A DNA stretch of 35,967 bases from an uncultured Collinsella sp. (lineage in GTDB: Bacteria > Actinomycetota > Coriobacteriia > Coriobacteriales > Coriobacteriaceae), in NCBI GenBank assembly GCA_900752015.1, contig CAADTZ010000007.1:1-35967 (forward strand), in the 5' to 3' direction. Shown piece by piece: positions 22,433 through 31,275 of the stretch. Below the pieces are notes generated by a model. That model saw only the letters and a list, made by a program, of their open reading frames with translations, was not told the origin of the DNA and did no database searches. Numbering within the stretch: the first letter of the stretch is position 1; every line of letters starts with the position of its first letter. Position numbers and translations under genes: made by a program.

Positions 22433-22614
22433 CGAAGGTGAATGGTTTTCCGCGAAGTGAACGAGTGAAATCGAGCCCCTGGAGCATCGACACTTTGGAG
22501 GCACCGTTTCCTGCGGTTTTGTCAGGTTTTTCCTGCGGTTTTGGTGCCAAAAAGTGTGGATGCTTCGGGGGCCCAAAATAGGTCGTTCACTTCGCGGAAA
22601 ACCATTCACCTTCG
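22433..22614. repeat. 182-bp inverted-repeat element
   Basis: Outer arms 22433-22464 and 22583-22614 are perfect 32-base reverse complements. Inside, 22473-22505 and 22542-22573 pair imperfectly. The tip holds a direct repeat TTTCCTGCGGTTTTG at 22507 and 22529 (22-base period). The whole would fold as a long hairpin. It lies between the VOC terminator and the end of the kinase gene, with 17 bases to the kinase stop. It has no coding capacity of note. Confidence 0.9.
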
Positions 22615-22631
22615 ATTCGTGAGAGACGCCA

Positions 22632-23927
22632 CTACCGCGGCAGGCGAATCGTAAAGCGGCTGCCGACGCCCTCGACCGAGGTCACACCGATGACGCCGCC
22701 GTGGCTGTCGACGATCCACTTGGCGATGGCGAGCCCCAGGCCCGAGCCCTGCGCGCCGGCATCGCGTGCGTTGTCGGCGCGGTAGAACCGTTCAAACGCG
22801 TGAGCTGCGGATTCCTGGTTCATGCCGATGCCCTCGTCCTCAACACTTATGTCGATCGTGCCCATGCCCGCATCGGGCGTTATGCCAAATGTGACGGTCG
22901 TTCCCGCATCCGAGTACTTGGCGGCGTTTTGCACGATCACGCGCAGAGCCTGCTTCACGAGCGCCACGTCGACAGATGCGTCGCAGCGCGGGTCGTTGGC
23001 AAGCGCAGCGTCAAAGGCCAGCCGATACGTGTGCTCGGTATCGATCATCTGCGATTCCTCGCATACCTCGCCGACCAGTGCGGCCAGGTTGGTATGTGCG
23101 CGCCGCAGGACCGTGCGCCCGGCATCGCCGCGCGCCAAAAACAGCAGCTGCTCCACGAGCTCTTGCATGTGCTCGCTTTCGGCCTTGAGGGACGCGATGG
23201 ATTCCGCCAGCACGTCCGGGTCGTCTTTGCCCCAACGGTCGAGCATGTTCACGTAGCCCTGAATCACCGCGATGGGCGTGCGCAGCTCGTGGCTTGCATC
23301 GTTGACAAAGCGCATCTGCTGCAGCTTGGCCTCTTGCATCTGGCGCAGCAGGCGGTTGAGCGCGACCTCGATGCTTGCCAGGTCGGCGTCGCCGGTGGTG
23401 ACGCTCGGCGAGTCGACGCTTGCGCGCTCGATGGCCTGCTCAAGCGTTTCCATCTTGCCGCCGGAGAGCTGCATGCGGCCGAGCTCGTCCACGCGCAAAG
23501 CCAGGTCGTTGAGCGGCGCCATGGTGCGGCGCACGCGCCTCGCGCCGCCGAGCATGTTGAGCACGCTGATGACCTGCCAACCCACAACGACAAGGTAGAG
23601 AGGCCATAGCGTGACGAGGTCCTGCGCGAGGGGGAAGGTCTTGCTGGTGCGCGCAAGCTCGACGGTGTAGGTGAGCGTTGTCAGGTCCCAGCCGCGTGCG
23701 GGCGTCAGCGACATGCCGTGAACGGTGGCGCCGGGGATCCAGCCTGCGGTAAACGCGCTGCCGGGCAGCGTCTGGTTGTATCCATAGACGAGAATCGCCG
23801 CAGCAATCACCAGCAGCAACAGATCGAGCCAGACGTAGCTCATCAGGCGGCGCCACATGTAGCTCCAGTTGATGGCGCGGGCGATGGAGGTGACGCGCTT
23901 GGCCTCGGCGTTACGCGCGGCAGGCAT
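22632..23927 (-). CDS. Two-component sensor histidine kinase
   Basis: 431 residues. Membrane segments at about 31-50 and 103-126 bracket a ~50-residue outside loop; a HAMP-like region follows. The HisKA phosphorylation site is His213 in NDASHELRTPIAVIQGY. ATP-binding motifs are VKQALRVIVQNAAKYSD (N box), VEDEGIGM (G1) and GSGLGLAIAKWIVDSHGG (G2). The start ATG 23927 overlaps the regulator gene by 17 bases. It is an OmpR/EnvZ-class kinase paired with the regulator upstream. The outside loop has no known sensor domain. Confidence 0.92.
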   Translation of the reverse strand: MPAARNAEAKRVTSIARAINWSYMWRRLMSYVWLDLLLLVIAAAILVYGYNQTLPGSAFTAGWIPGATVHGMSLTPARGWDLTTLTYTVELARTSKTFPLAQDLVTLWPLYLVVVGWQVISVLNMLGGARRVRRTMAPLNDLALRVDELGRMQLSGGKMETLEQAIERASVDSPSVTTGDADLASIEVALNRLLRQMQEAKLQQMRFVNDASHELRTPIAVIQGYVNMLDRWGKDDPDVLAESIASLKAESEHMQELVEQLLFLARGDAGRTVLRRAHTNLAALVGEVCEESQMIDTEHTYRLAFDAALANDPRCDASVDVALVKQALRVIVQNAAKYSDAGTTVTFGITPDAGMGTIDISVEDEGIGMNQESAAHAFERFYRADNARDAGAQGSGLGLAIAKWIVDSHGGVIGVTSVEGVGSRFTIRLPR

Positions 23928-24696
23928 AGCCCACCCCGCGCACGGTTTGGATGATGCGGGCGCTGCCGGCGTCCTCGATCTTGGCGCGCAGGTGCGCGAT
24001 GTGCACGTCGACGTTGTTGGTGTCGCCCACGTATTCGTAGCCCAGCGCTTCGTGCGCGATGCGCTCGCGCGTGAGCACGGTCTCGGCATGCGCCATAAGC
24101 AGGGCGAGGACGTCGAACTCGCGAGCCGTGAGTGCGATGGGCGAGCCGCCGACCGTGACTTCGCGGCGGTCGAGATCGAGCGCGACCGAGCCCACGGCGA
24201 GCGTGGCGGGGGAGGGCGCGGCAGCGGTCTGGGCCGTGTCGGTTGCCGGGGACATTGTGGCGATACCGGCGGCCGTGCCGCTCGCTACGCCAGCCCTGGC
24301 GCCGGCGCCGCCAACGCCCGAAGCCGTCCGCGCGGCCTCCGAGCGCTTCAGCGCCACGCGAATCCGTGCGAACAGCTCCTCGATCGCAAACGGCTTGGTC
24401 AGGTAATCGTCGGCGCCGGCATCGAGCCCGGCAACCTTATCCATCACGGCATCGCGCGCGGTGACCATGATCACCGGCACGTCCTTGTGCTTGCGGACAC
24501 GCCGCAGGACCTCCATGCCGTTGAGCTGCGGCAACAGCACATCGAGCAGAATCAGATCGTAGTCGCGCTCCAGTGCCAGGTCCACGGCGGTGCGGCCGTC
24601 GGCGGCGTGCTCCACCTGGTAGCCCTCGTGCTCCAGCTCGAGCGTCACAAAGCGGGCGATTTTCTCCTCGTCCTCTACGATCAGAATCCGTGCCAT
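23911..24696 (-). CDS. OmpR/PhoB-family response regulator with long Ala-rich linker
   Basis: 261 residues. The receiver domain has acidic pocket EDEE at 8-11, phosphoacceptor Asp52 (LILLDVLLP), Thr in VTARD and Lys in LTKPF. The C-terminal winged helix contains LTAREFDVLALLMAHAE and ends with IIQTVRGVGYACRA. Between them lies a linker of about 50 residues (119-168) of mainly Ala, Gly, Thr and Pro, longer than the usual 15-25. Start ATG 24696 is 18 bases after the DUF4342 gene stop, and the kinase overlaps the end. Confidence 0.92.
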   Translation of the reverse strand: MARILIVEDEEKIARFVTLELEHEGYQVEHAADGRTAVDLALERDYDLILLDVLLPQLNGMEVLRRVRKHKDVPVIMVTARDAVMDKVAGLDAGADDYLTKPFAIEELFARIRVALKRSEAARTASGVGGAGARAGVASGTAAGIATMSPATDTAQTAAAPSPATLAVGSVALDLDRREVTVGGSPIALTAREFDVLALLMAHAETVLTRERIAHEALGYEYVGDTNNVDVHIAHLRAKIEDAGSARIIQTVRGVGYACRA

Positions 24697-24714
24697 GCGT
24701 GCCCCCGTCTGCGA

Positions 24715-25257
24715 TTACTTGTCGTCGTTCAGATTTTGTTTGATGTCGTCCGCGGCATCGGCGGCGTGATCCATCAGGTTGTTGATGCTGCCGGGCACGT
24801 CGCCGTCGCTGTCGATACGGTAGCGCATGCCAAAGAACAGACCAATCAGCATCAGCCATATCGTGGCGCCCCAGGCAAACAGGGCGACGATGGGAATCAG
24901 GATGGGGATGTTGAGGATGATCGCATCGCGGCGCGTGGCGATAAACTTGGTGTCCAGGCTCAGGCGGAAGAGCTTTTTGAGGTACTCCCACACGCTGTCC
25001 ATCTTCTTGGAGAAGTCGGTCTTTTCGCTCGACTTTTCGTAGGCGGCCTGTGCGGCGACCATCTCGGCCGAGGGCTCATCGGCCGGCGCGGACTCGGTGG
25101 CGGCGTGCGCCGACGTGGTCTGGGTCTTGCCCTGCGACTCGAGCCAAATGATGGCGTCCAAAACGTTGCCGTCGGCGGCGTCGAGCGCGGCCTTGGCATC
25201 GGTGTAGCTCACGTTGCACTTGGTGCGGATGGTTTCAACTTTTTCGAGGTCGTCCAT
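24715..25257 (-). CDS. DUF4342 protein: UBA-like domain plus membrane segments
   Basis: 180 residues. Residues 1-45 (VETIRTKCNVSYTDAKAALD with NVLDAIIWLE) match the UBA/TS-N-like helical domain of DUF4342 proteins. An Ala/Ser/Glu linker follows, then a charged segment and hydrophobic helices at about 110-144 (ILNIPILIPIVALFAWGATI). The tail is acidic. Start ATG has GAAAGGA upstream and a promoter at 25376-25403. It is the first gene of an operon with the regulator and kinase, so it may be a partner or target of that system. Function of the family is unknown. Confidence 0.85.
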   Translation of the reverse strand: MDDLEKVETIRTKCNVSYTDAKAALDAADGNVLDAIIWLESQGKTQTTSAHAATESAPADEPSAEMVAAQAAYEKSSEKTDFSKKMDSVWEYLKKLFRLSLDTKFIATRRDAIILNIPILIPIVALFAWGATIWLMLIGLFFGMRYRIDSDGDVPGSINNLMDHAADAADDIKQNLNDDK

Positions 25258-25375
25258 GACCTGTCCTTTCGTTCGATGGGCGCGACGCCGGGCGATTTGC
25301 CCGGGCGCGAGCGTTGCGTTCGGCGGTCTGCGTTGCGCGGCGCCGCCCCGCCCTTGGTCGAACTCTATAGTGCAG

Positions 25376-25403
25376 GTTATAGATTAAGCGATTCTTGAGC
25401 CAA
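25376..25403 (-). promoter_or_regulatory. Promoter of the DUF4342-regulator-kinase operon
   Basis: On -, TTGGCT (25403-25398) and TATAAC (25381-25376) are separated by 16 bases, about 120 bases upstream of the DUF4342 start. The remaining gap to 25615 contains no gene or clear structure. Confidence 0.55.
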
Positions 25404-25615
25404 GATTAACGTTGGATGAGTTTTTGGGTGGCGGTGGGAAAAGTATTAGACCTCGATAGCGGGGGATGTGGTGCCGGTGCAAAACGGCGTCAAAGGTTGG
25501 TCGAGCAGGCGGTTTCTCCATTGATGTCCGCACAGCATGTGACACTTACCCTGCCGCCCCGCTCTGCCGCGGCGGCATGCGTCTGAACAACGACCCTCTA
25601 AGGAGTTCGATACCG

Positions 25616-25891
25616 ATGAGTGACAACGCAAAGCATCTCGCAAAGAAGTGCGTTAAGGACGCGGGGCCGTGCCTCGCGCTGTGCGTAGCCGGCGCAGCGG
25701 TCGCGCTGCTGGCTGTTCTGGGGCCGTTCGACGTGCTCCGAAGTGCCAGCTTTCTGCATGTTTGCATGGCTCTTGCCGGCGCCATGATGACCGGCGGCGT
25801 GCTCGATCTGATCTTTTGGGTGTTTGACCCGTTTGGATGGAAGAGCGAGGGTAGGTCCCAAAGGATGGAAGGGCTGGAACGGTTGACTTAG
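25616..25891 (+). CDS. Small two-helix membrane protein, function unknown
   Basis: 91 residues. Hydrophobic segments at about 15-38 (GPCLALCVAGAAVALLAVLG) and 44-69 (FLHVCMALAGAMMTGGVLDL) form a helical hairpin, with a positively charged N-terminus and short polar tail. The start ATG 25616 has TAAGGAG 10 bases upstream; a longer frame from 25466 has no such site. No family recognised. A metallophosphoesterase follows 48 bases later. Confidence 0.65.
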   Translation: MSDNAKHLAKKCVKDAGPCLALCVAGAAVALLAVLGPFDVLRSASFLHVCMALAGAMMTGGVLDLIFWVFDPFGWKSEGRSQRMEGLERLT

Positions 25892-25939
25892 TGATCGTGC
25901 AGAATGTGGGCTAGCGACTTACAGGGAAGTGGTGATCCG

Positions 25940-26665
25940 ATGACGGTCTATGTGACGGGCGATATTCACGGCGGCGTCGACATGCAAAAGCTTCGCGACT
26001 GGGATCTTGGGGATGGTCTGGCAAGTGACGACTATCTCATCATCGCGGGCGACTTTGGCTTTCCGTGGGATTTCTCTGCCGAGGAATGTGCCGACATCGC
26101 CTGGCTGGAGTCGCGCCCCTATACCGTGCTGTTTGTCGACGGCAACCACGAGCGTTTCGATCACTGGTCGGAGCACCCCATGGAGCTGTGGCACGGCGGC
26201 CTGACGCAGCGCCTGTCGGACACCTCGCCCATCCGACGCCTGACGCGCGGTGAGGTTTTTGAGCTCGACGGCTCAACGATCTTTACCATGGGCGGCGCCA
26301 CGAGCGTGGATAAGGAATACCGCATTCCGTATTCCAGCTGGTGGCCGCAGGAGCTGCCGGACGAGCGCAACTTTGAGGAGGCGCGGGCAAAGCTCGACCG
26401 CGTGGGTTGGAAGGTCGACTATGCGATCACCCATACCTGCTCCACGCGCATGCTTTCGCCCACGCTTTACCCGGCACCTGGCTGGAATTATCCCGATGTC
26501 GATCGACTCACCACGTTTTTCGACGAGCTGGAGGACCACCTGGACTACAAGCGCTGGTACTACGGGCATTTTCATCGTGACGCCAACCCAGCCGAGTGCC
26601 ACACTGTGCTCTACGACTGTATTGTCCGCCTGGGCGACGAACTCCAGCCCTGGGATGTCGCGTAG
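25940..26665 (+). CDS. Metallophosphoesterase, calcineurin-like
   Basis: 241 residues with the standard metal motifs in order: TGDIHGG at 6-12, AGDFGFPWD near 37, GNHERFD near 67, THTCSTRML near 161 and YGHFHRD near 204. The spacing fits cytoplasmic phosphoesterases of the Icc/YkuE-like broad group; the nearest named function cannot be read. Start ATG 25940 has GGGAAGTGG upstream and places the first motif near the N-terminus as expected. It converges on gluQ with a 15-base gap. Confidence 0.85.
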   Translation: MTVYVTGDIHGGVDMQKLRDWDLGDGLASDDYLIIAGDFGFPWDFSAEECADIAWLESRPYTVLFVDGNHERFDHWSEHPMELWHGGLTQRLSDTSPIRRLTRGEVFELDGSTIFTMGGATSVDKEYRIPYSSWWPQELPDERNFEEARAKLDRVGWKVDYAITHTCSTRMLSPTLYPAPGWNYPDVDRLTTFFDELEDHLDYKRWYYGHFHRDANPAECHTVLYDCIVRLGDELQPWDVA

Positions 26666-26680
26666 GGGCGGGGTGGCTGG

Positions 26681-27682
26681 CTACTCGACCGTTACAGTGA
26701 TGTTTTCCCGATGCGTGCGGATAACATCCCAGCTAAAGTGCTCGACCAGCTGCTCGGCAGAGCGCGGTGTGGCGTCCGGCGCGATGCCTGTTTGCCCGGC
26801 GAGCCAGCCCAGTAGTGCCTCGGGCGCGCCAAAGCGGGTGCGGAGCTCGCCCAGGTCCAGGTCGCGGTCGCGCTTGGAAAGGCGGCGGCCATCCGGCGAC
26901 ATGAGCAGCGGAATGTGCGCGTAGTGCGGCGTGGGAAGTTCCAGCAAATGCTGCAGGTAGATTTGGCGCGGCGTGGAGCCCAGCAGATCGCATCCGCGCA
27001 CGACCTCGGTGACGCCCATGGCAGCGTCGTCGACCACCACGGCTAGCTGGTAGGCAAAAACGCCGTCGCTGCGGCGCACCAAAAAGTCGCCGCATTCGGT
27101 GGCGAGTGCTTCGCATTGGGCTCCATACGTGCGGTCCACGAATTCGATCACATCGTTTGCGAGGTCGTCGACGGCGGGTACGCGCAGGCGCGTGGCCGGA
27201 GCGCGCAGAGCGCTGCGGCGGGCAACCTCCTCGGCAGAAAGGTCTCGGCAGGCGCCGCGGTAGATGGGCATGCCGTCGCTCGCGTGTGGCGCGCTCGCAG
27301 CGTGGAGTTCGGCACGCGTGCAAAAACAGGGATAGGTGAGGCCGGCGTCTTGCAGCTGACGCAGGGCGTCCTCGTACAGATCCAGGCGATCGTGCTGGTA
27401 GTAGGGGCCTTCGTCCCACTCCAGTCCCAGCCAGGCCAGGTCGTCAATCAATTGAGTGGCAAGTTCCGGGCGCTTGCAGCGATCGTCCAGGTCCTCGATG
27501 CGCAGCACGATGCTGCCGCCTTGGCTGCGGGCCGAAAGCCACGAGCACAGGCAGCTGAACACGTTGCCCAAGTGCATGCGGCCCGAGGGCGACGGGGCAA
27601 AGCGGCCCACGACGGGGGTGGGCGCTGCCGTTGCTGGTGCGTCCGCGGCGTGTGTTGCTATGTTGCGTGCGTTGATATCCAT
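26681..27682 (-). CDS. gluQ: Glutamyl-Q tRNA(Asp) synthetase
   Basis: 333 residues of the GluRS-like class I synthetase fold without the anticodon-binding domain. It attaches glutamate to the queuosine base in tRNA(Asp). The HIGH-type motif is FAPSPSGRMHLGN at 28-40, the KMSKS-type motif is RRLSKRD near 275, and zinc ligands CFC at 119-121 with YRGAC at 141-145 are the GluQ-RS pattern. Start ATG 27682 is chosen over a long upstream frame through non-coding DNA. Presence implies that tRNA(Asp) carries queuosine. Confidence 0.93.
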   Translation of the reverse strand: MDINARNIATHAADAPATAAPTPVVGRFAPSPSGRMHLGNVFSCLCSWLSARSQGGSIVLRIEDLDDRCKRPELATQLIDDLAWLGLEWDEGPYYQHDRLDLYEDALRQLQDAGLTYPCFCTRAELHAASAPHASDGMPIYRGACRDLSAEEVARRSALRAPATRLRVPAVDDLANDVIEFVDRTYGAQCEALATECGDFLVRRSDGVFAYQLAVVVDDAAMGVTEVVRGCDLLGSTPRQIYLQHLLELPTPHYAHIPLLMSPDGRRLSKRDRDLDLGELRTRFGAPEALLGWLAGQTGIAPDATPRSAEQLVEHFSWDVIRTHRENITVTVE

Positions 27683-28197
27683 GCGGACGAGTATAGCGCG
27701 GGGCTTGGCAGGGAAGGCGTTGCTGCGCTCACAAGTTGGCGGCGGTGCGCATTGCGCACGGTGGGTTTGCGGCTCAAGGTCTCGATCGCTGCGTACCGAC
27801 TTAGCCTCACAAACGACAGAAACCCCGGCAGCTCTTCGCAACTGCCGGGGTTTCCGCGGAAAAGGGGGACATGATCCTCGAGCGAACGGCAAAGGGGCAA
27901 ACCGTTTTCGCTCAACTGCTTTATGCCCCTCGGCTGGCGGCTCAATCAGCGCGTGCCGCGCCCACACAAAGCCGCTACACCTGTGACGGAGCTGTGAAGT
28001 GGTATCTATTGCCGGGGCGGGCTATGCCAAGGGTGTCCCTAATGACTAGTCATTTAAGAACGTCCCCAATGACTAGCTGCCGGGGTGCGGGTGTGACTTT
28101 CATCCCGTTTGGCGCTCCGGTCGCCTAGATGTTCGCCATGCGTACCTGCAAACGTGGGACAATGGCGCTGTTGGTTTTACAGACAAAGGATGTGCCT
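27683..28197. other. 515-base intergenic region with hairpin and GACTAG repeats
   Basis: Holds a perfect 13-bp stem (27819-27831 with 27842-27854) lacking a clear T-run on +, and two direct repeats of GTCCCyAATGACTAG at 28033-28049 and 28061-28076. The first repeat contains palindrome AATGACTAGTCATT (28041-28054). A frame from 27871 to 28128 looks like chance. A weak -10 (GACAAT, 28168) may serve the DUF2207 gene. Confidence 0.7.
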
Positions 28198-30141
28198 ATG
28201 AACACCCTCGCCGCCAAAGTCAGCCGGCAGCGCCACCTGTTTGCGCGATTCGCTTCCGTCTGCGTGCTCGTCACGCTTGCGTTGTTGCTGCTGCCTGTCG
28301 CCGCGCACGCCGACGGCTACTCCATGACCCAAACCTATATCGGTGCCACGGTCGAGGCCGATGGCTCGCTGAGTGTTGTCGAGGGACGCCAGTTTGATTT
28401 CGACGACGACATCAACGGCGTGTTTTGGGAGATCAATACGGGCTCCAACCAGCAGGGCGGCACGGCGGGCGTCGACGTGCTGAGTGTCGAGGAAGAGGAC
28501 ACCGCGTTTAACAAAGTCGATAGCGCGAACAAGGGCGACTCTGGCGTCTACACGGTCGAGCAGACCGGTGACGGCGTAAGGATTAAGGTGTTCAGCCCTC
28601 ACGAGAGCGGCGACAGCGCAATCTACTACGTGAGCTACACCATGACCGGTGCGGTTATGAACTGGGCCGATACCGCCGAGCTCTACTGGAAGTTTGTGGG
28701 CGACGGCTGGTCTGCGGATTCCGATGACGTCGAGATGGAAGTGTGCTTCGCGAATGCCGCTGCCGGGACGGCGGCCGTCAAGGGCGATAACTTCCGCGCA
28801 TGGGGCCACGGTCCGCTGACGGGCGACGTGTCGCTCGATGAGGGCGAGCCCATGGTCACCTATACCATTCCCTGCGTGCATCAGGGCGAATTCGCCGAGG
28901 CACGCATCGCCTTCCCCAGCGACTGGGTGCCGCAGCTTGCCGCCTCGGGCGAAGAGCGCATGTCAACGATCCTGAGCGAAGAGAAGGAATGGGCCGACGA
29001 AGCTAACGCCCGCCGCGCTCACGCTCGCATGATTGCCAATGCACTTGCCGTGCTAAGTGTTGTCGCGGCGTTGGCCTTTACCGGCACAATCGTTGTGCTT
29101 AAGCTGCGCCGCCGTAAGCCCAAGCCGCTTTTCCAGGACGAATATTTCCGCGATGTGCCTTCGGCCGACCACCCCGCCGTGCTTTCGGCCCTCATGAGCT
29201 GGAACGAGGTGCCCGATCAGGCATATATCGCCACGCTCATGAAGCTCACTGACGACCGTGTGATCAAGCTGGAGCAGGCGACCGTGACCAAGGCCAAGAA
29301 GGGTCTGTTGGGGCGTGAAAAAGAAGAGCAGACGTATCGCGTGACGGTGAGTGATGCGGGCTGGAAGTCGGCCAAGGGCATTGACCACATGGTGCTCAAG
29401 GTCTTCTTTGCCGGTGCTAAGCCTGACGAGAACGGTGACCGTTCGCGCACGTTCGACGAGCTGCAGCACTACGTCAAGCAGCACGCTACACCCGTGGGTG
29501 ATAAGCTCGAGGACTATCAGAACACCGTTAAGGGCAAGCTGGCCGATAGCGAGTACGTTGCCTCGGACGGCATTGTTGCAATGGTGTTTTGCCTGGTTCT
29601 TGGTGTCCTGATTGCCTTTGTTCCCGTGGGATCCATCTTCTTTACCGATGGCGCACAGGCGAACATTACCGCCGCGGTTATCTCGGTGCCGATTGTGCTG
29701 GTGGGTATCGGCGTGGGCCTTACGTTCCGCCGCTTTACGCCGGAGGGCGCCGAGGTGGCGGCTCGCTGCAAGGCACTTAAGCATTGGCTCGAGGACTTCA
29801 CTCGTCTAAAGGAAGCCGTCCCCGGCGATCTGGTGCTGTGGAACAAGCTGCTGGTGATGGGCGTGGCGCTGGGTGTTTCCAAGGAAGTGCTGCGTCAGCT
29901 TGCCGAGGCCGTGCCGCCCGAGGTGCGTGAGGCCGACGGCTTCTATGACAATTATCCCTGCTACTGGTGGTACTACCATCATTACGGTATCGAGTCTCCG
30001 CTCGATTCGTTCGATGACGTGTATCACGAGAGCATCCGTGAGCTGGCGTCGAGCTCCGACAGCTCGGGCGGCGGCGGAGGCGGCGGCTTCTCTGGCGGCG
30101 GAGGCGGCGGCGTCGGCGGAGGCGGCGGCGGAACGTTCTAG
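28198..30141 (+). CDS. DUF2207 membrane protein with Gly-rich C-terminus
   Basis: 647 residues. A signal peptide with hydrophobic core VCVLVTLALLLLPVAAHA is probably cut after Ala38. An extracellular domain (39-278) follows, beginning with a YSMTQTYIGATVEADGSL strand and containing DDINGVFWEIN, typical of DUF2207. Membrane segments lie at about 279-302, 457-480 and 489-510. The intracellular region between contains a winged-helix-like stretch (VLSALMSWNEVPDQAYIATL). The C-terminus is DSSGGGGGGGFSGGGG and similar repeats, as in most family members. RBS AAAGGA, spacing 7. Family function is unknown. Confidence 0.9.
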   Translation: MNTLAAKVSRQRHLFARFASVCVLVTLALLLLPVAAHADGYSMTQTYIGATVEADGSLSVVEGRQFDFDDDINGVFWEINTGSNQQGGTAGVDVLSVEEEDTAFNKVDSANKGDSGVYTVEQTGDGVRIKVFSPHESGDSAIYYVSYTMTGAVMNWADTAELYWKFVGDGWSADSDDVEMEVCFANAAAGTAAVKGDNFRAWGHGPLTGDVSLDEGEPMVTYTIPCVHQGEFAEARIAFPSDWVPQLAASGEERMSTILSEEKEWADEANARRAHARMIANALAVLSVVAALAFTGTIVVLKLRRRKPKPLFQDEYFRDVPSADHPAVLSALMSWNEVPDQAYIATLMKLTDDRVIKLEQATVTKAKKGLLGREKEEQTYRVTVSDAGWKSAKGIDHMVLKVFFAGAKPDENGDRSRTFDELQHYVKQHATPVGDKLEDYQNTVKGKLADSEYVASDGIVAMVFCLVLGVLIAFVPVGSIFFTDGAQANITAAVISVPIVLVGIGVGLTFRRFTPEGAEVAARCKALKHWLEDFTRLKEAVPGDLVLWNKLLVMGVALGVSKEVLRQLAEAVPPEVREADGFYDNYPCYWWYYHHYGIESPLDSFDDVYHESIRELASSSDSSGGGGGGGFSGGGGGGVGGGGGGTF

Positions 30142-30154
30142 CGCGCTCTGATTT

Positions 30155-30205
30155 TTGGGATGGATCTTCTCCGGCGACTGTTGGCGGAAAATCTATCCCA
30201 TTTTT
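30155..30205 (+). terminator. Terminator after the DUF2207 gene
   Basis: GGGATGGAT and CTCCG on the left pair with CGG and ATCTATCCC on the right, followed by five T residues (30201-30205). Confidence 0.75.
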
Positions 30206-30258
30206 ATGCTTTGAAATGGGTCTATCTTTCCGTTACGGATCCCCACACAGGGGGCAGT

Positions 30259-30484
30259 GGGCAAAAAATGCCAAATATGAGTACTGTTGCCATTATAGTG
30301 ACATATATTTGCACTAAATAATGGGCCCCTAATGAGATTATCTCTCGTTAGGGGCCCATTTTATTGAACATTTGTGGAAATACGTCAGCTCGCCTGACTG
30401 GCTGCTATGTCTAAAAGCCTCTAAAATGCCCCAAATCGCTGCTACTAAAAAGGTAACAGTACTCATATTTGATGTTTTTTGCCC
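30259..30484. repeat. 226-bp nested palindrome element
   Basis: Outer arms 30259-30291 and 30452-30484 are 33-base reverse complements with four mismatches (core CAAATATGAGTACTGTT). Near the centre a 17-bp hairpin (30321-30337 with 30343-30359, one mismatch) is followed by TTTTAT, like a terminator. The element is AT-rich compared with its surroundings and holds no plausible gene. Confidence 0.9.
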
Positions 30485-30552
30485 ACAGCTATTTGCAGAC
30501 CCCTCTATAGGGCGACGCCAACGAGGGTTTCGTCGACTGTGCTACCCAAGAA

Positions 30553-30632
30553 TGTCCCCAACGACTAGGTGCGGTTGCTGCCAAGGAGTGTCCCGGGGTG
30601 CCGGCACAAAAGGAACGTCCCTAACTGCCGGG
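30553..30632. repeat. GTCCC/GACTAG-type repeat remnants
   Basis: TGTCCCCAACGACTAG at 30553-30568 matches the repeats at 28033 and 28061. GTGTCCCGGGG and AACGTCCCTAACTGCCGGG follow. It ends at the GNAT gene stop codon. Confidence 0.7.
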
Positions 30633-30633
30633 T

Positions 30634-31275
30634 TTAGGCTGTTAGATCGAGTTCGTAGAGGAAGCTTTCGCGCGGCATGTCGTGATGGCGCTCTTCGCGG
30701 TTGGCGCGGTGCGTGGCCGTGCGCTTAAAGCCGTGCAGCTCGTAGAACTTCCACGAGCAGTTGGAGTCGGTGTACAGGTGCGCCCTCGTCGCTCCAAGCG
30801 AGGACAGGTGCGAGACGGCGGCATCGAGCAGAACCGTGCCAACGCCCAGGCCATGGACATCGCGATCCACGGCAAGCAGCGTGACCTCGTTGTCGTGCGG
30901 CAACGGGCTGCTCTCGAGCAGGCGGTTGTTGGTTCGGATGGTTGCGCGCACAAACGAGAGATACTCGGCGCACGCATCGGGCTCTAGCTCACGCATCTGC
31001 GATAGCAGCGCGCGTTCGGTATCCATCCAATGCTCGTTGATAGTGGCGCCGGAGCTCTGTTCCGCACGCGCGAGCGAAATGCCACGCGCCTGACCGTCGA
31101 TTACGGCAACCTGTGAAAACGTCGACGACGAAAGGCAATAGGCGAGGTCGCACGCGGCCTCAAGGCGGTTGTACTCATCGTTATCCGAATTGTTATGCCA
31201 AAGCTGCTGCAGAATCAGCGCGATGGCGTCGAAGTCTTCGGTATCAAACGGTCGGTAGAGAACCCGCGAGACCAT
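30634..31275 (-). CDS. GNAT-family acetyltransferase
   Basis: 213 residues. The acetyl-CoA binding motif A is VTLLAVDRDVHGLGVGTVLL near residues 130-149 (R/Q-x-x-G-x-G/A form, here HGLGVG), followed by helix LDAAVSHLSSLGA and the motif B end FYELHGFKRTATHR. The N-terminal third is variable. RBS AAAGAGG precedes ATG 31275. Substrate unknown; small molecules or protein N-termini are possible. Confidence 0.88.
   Translation of the reverse strand: MVSRVLYRPFDTEDFDAIALILQQLWHNNSDNDEYNRLEAACDLAYCLSSSTFSQVAVIDGQARGISLARAEQSSGATINEHWMDTERALLSQMRELEPDACAEYLSFVRATIRTNNRLLESSPLPHDNEVTLLAVDRDVHGLGVGTVLLDAAVSHLSSLGATRAHLYTDSNCSWKFYELHGFKRTATHRANREERHHDMPRESFLYELDLTA

Noticed and set aside
27871..28128. 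85-codon frame upstream of the DUF2207 gene
   Set aside because: It runs through the GACTAG repeats and has no start signal or domain.
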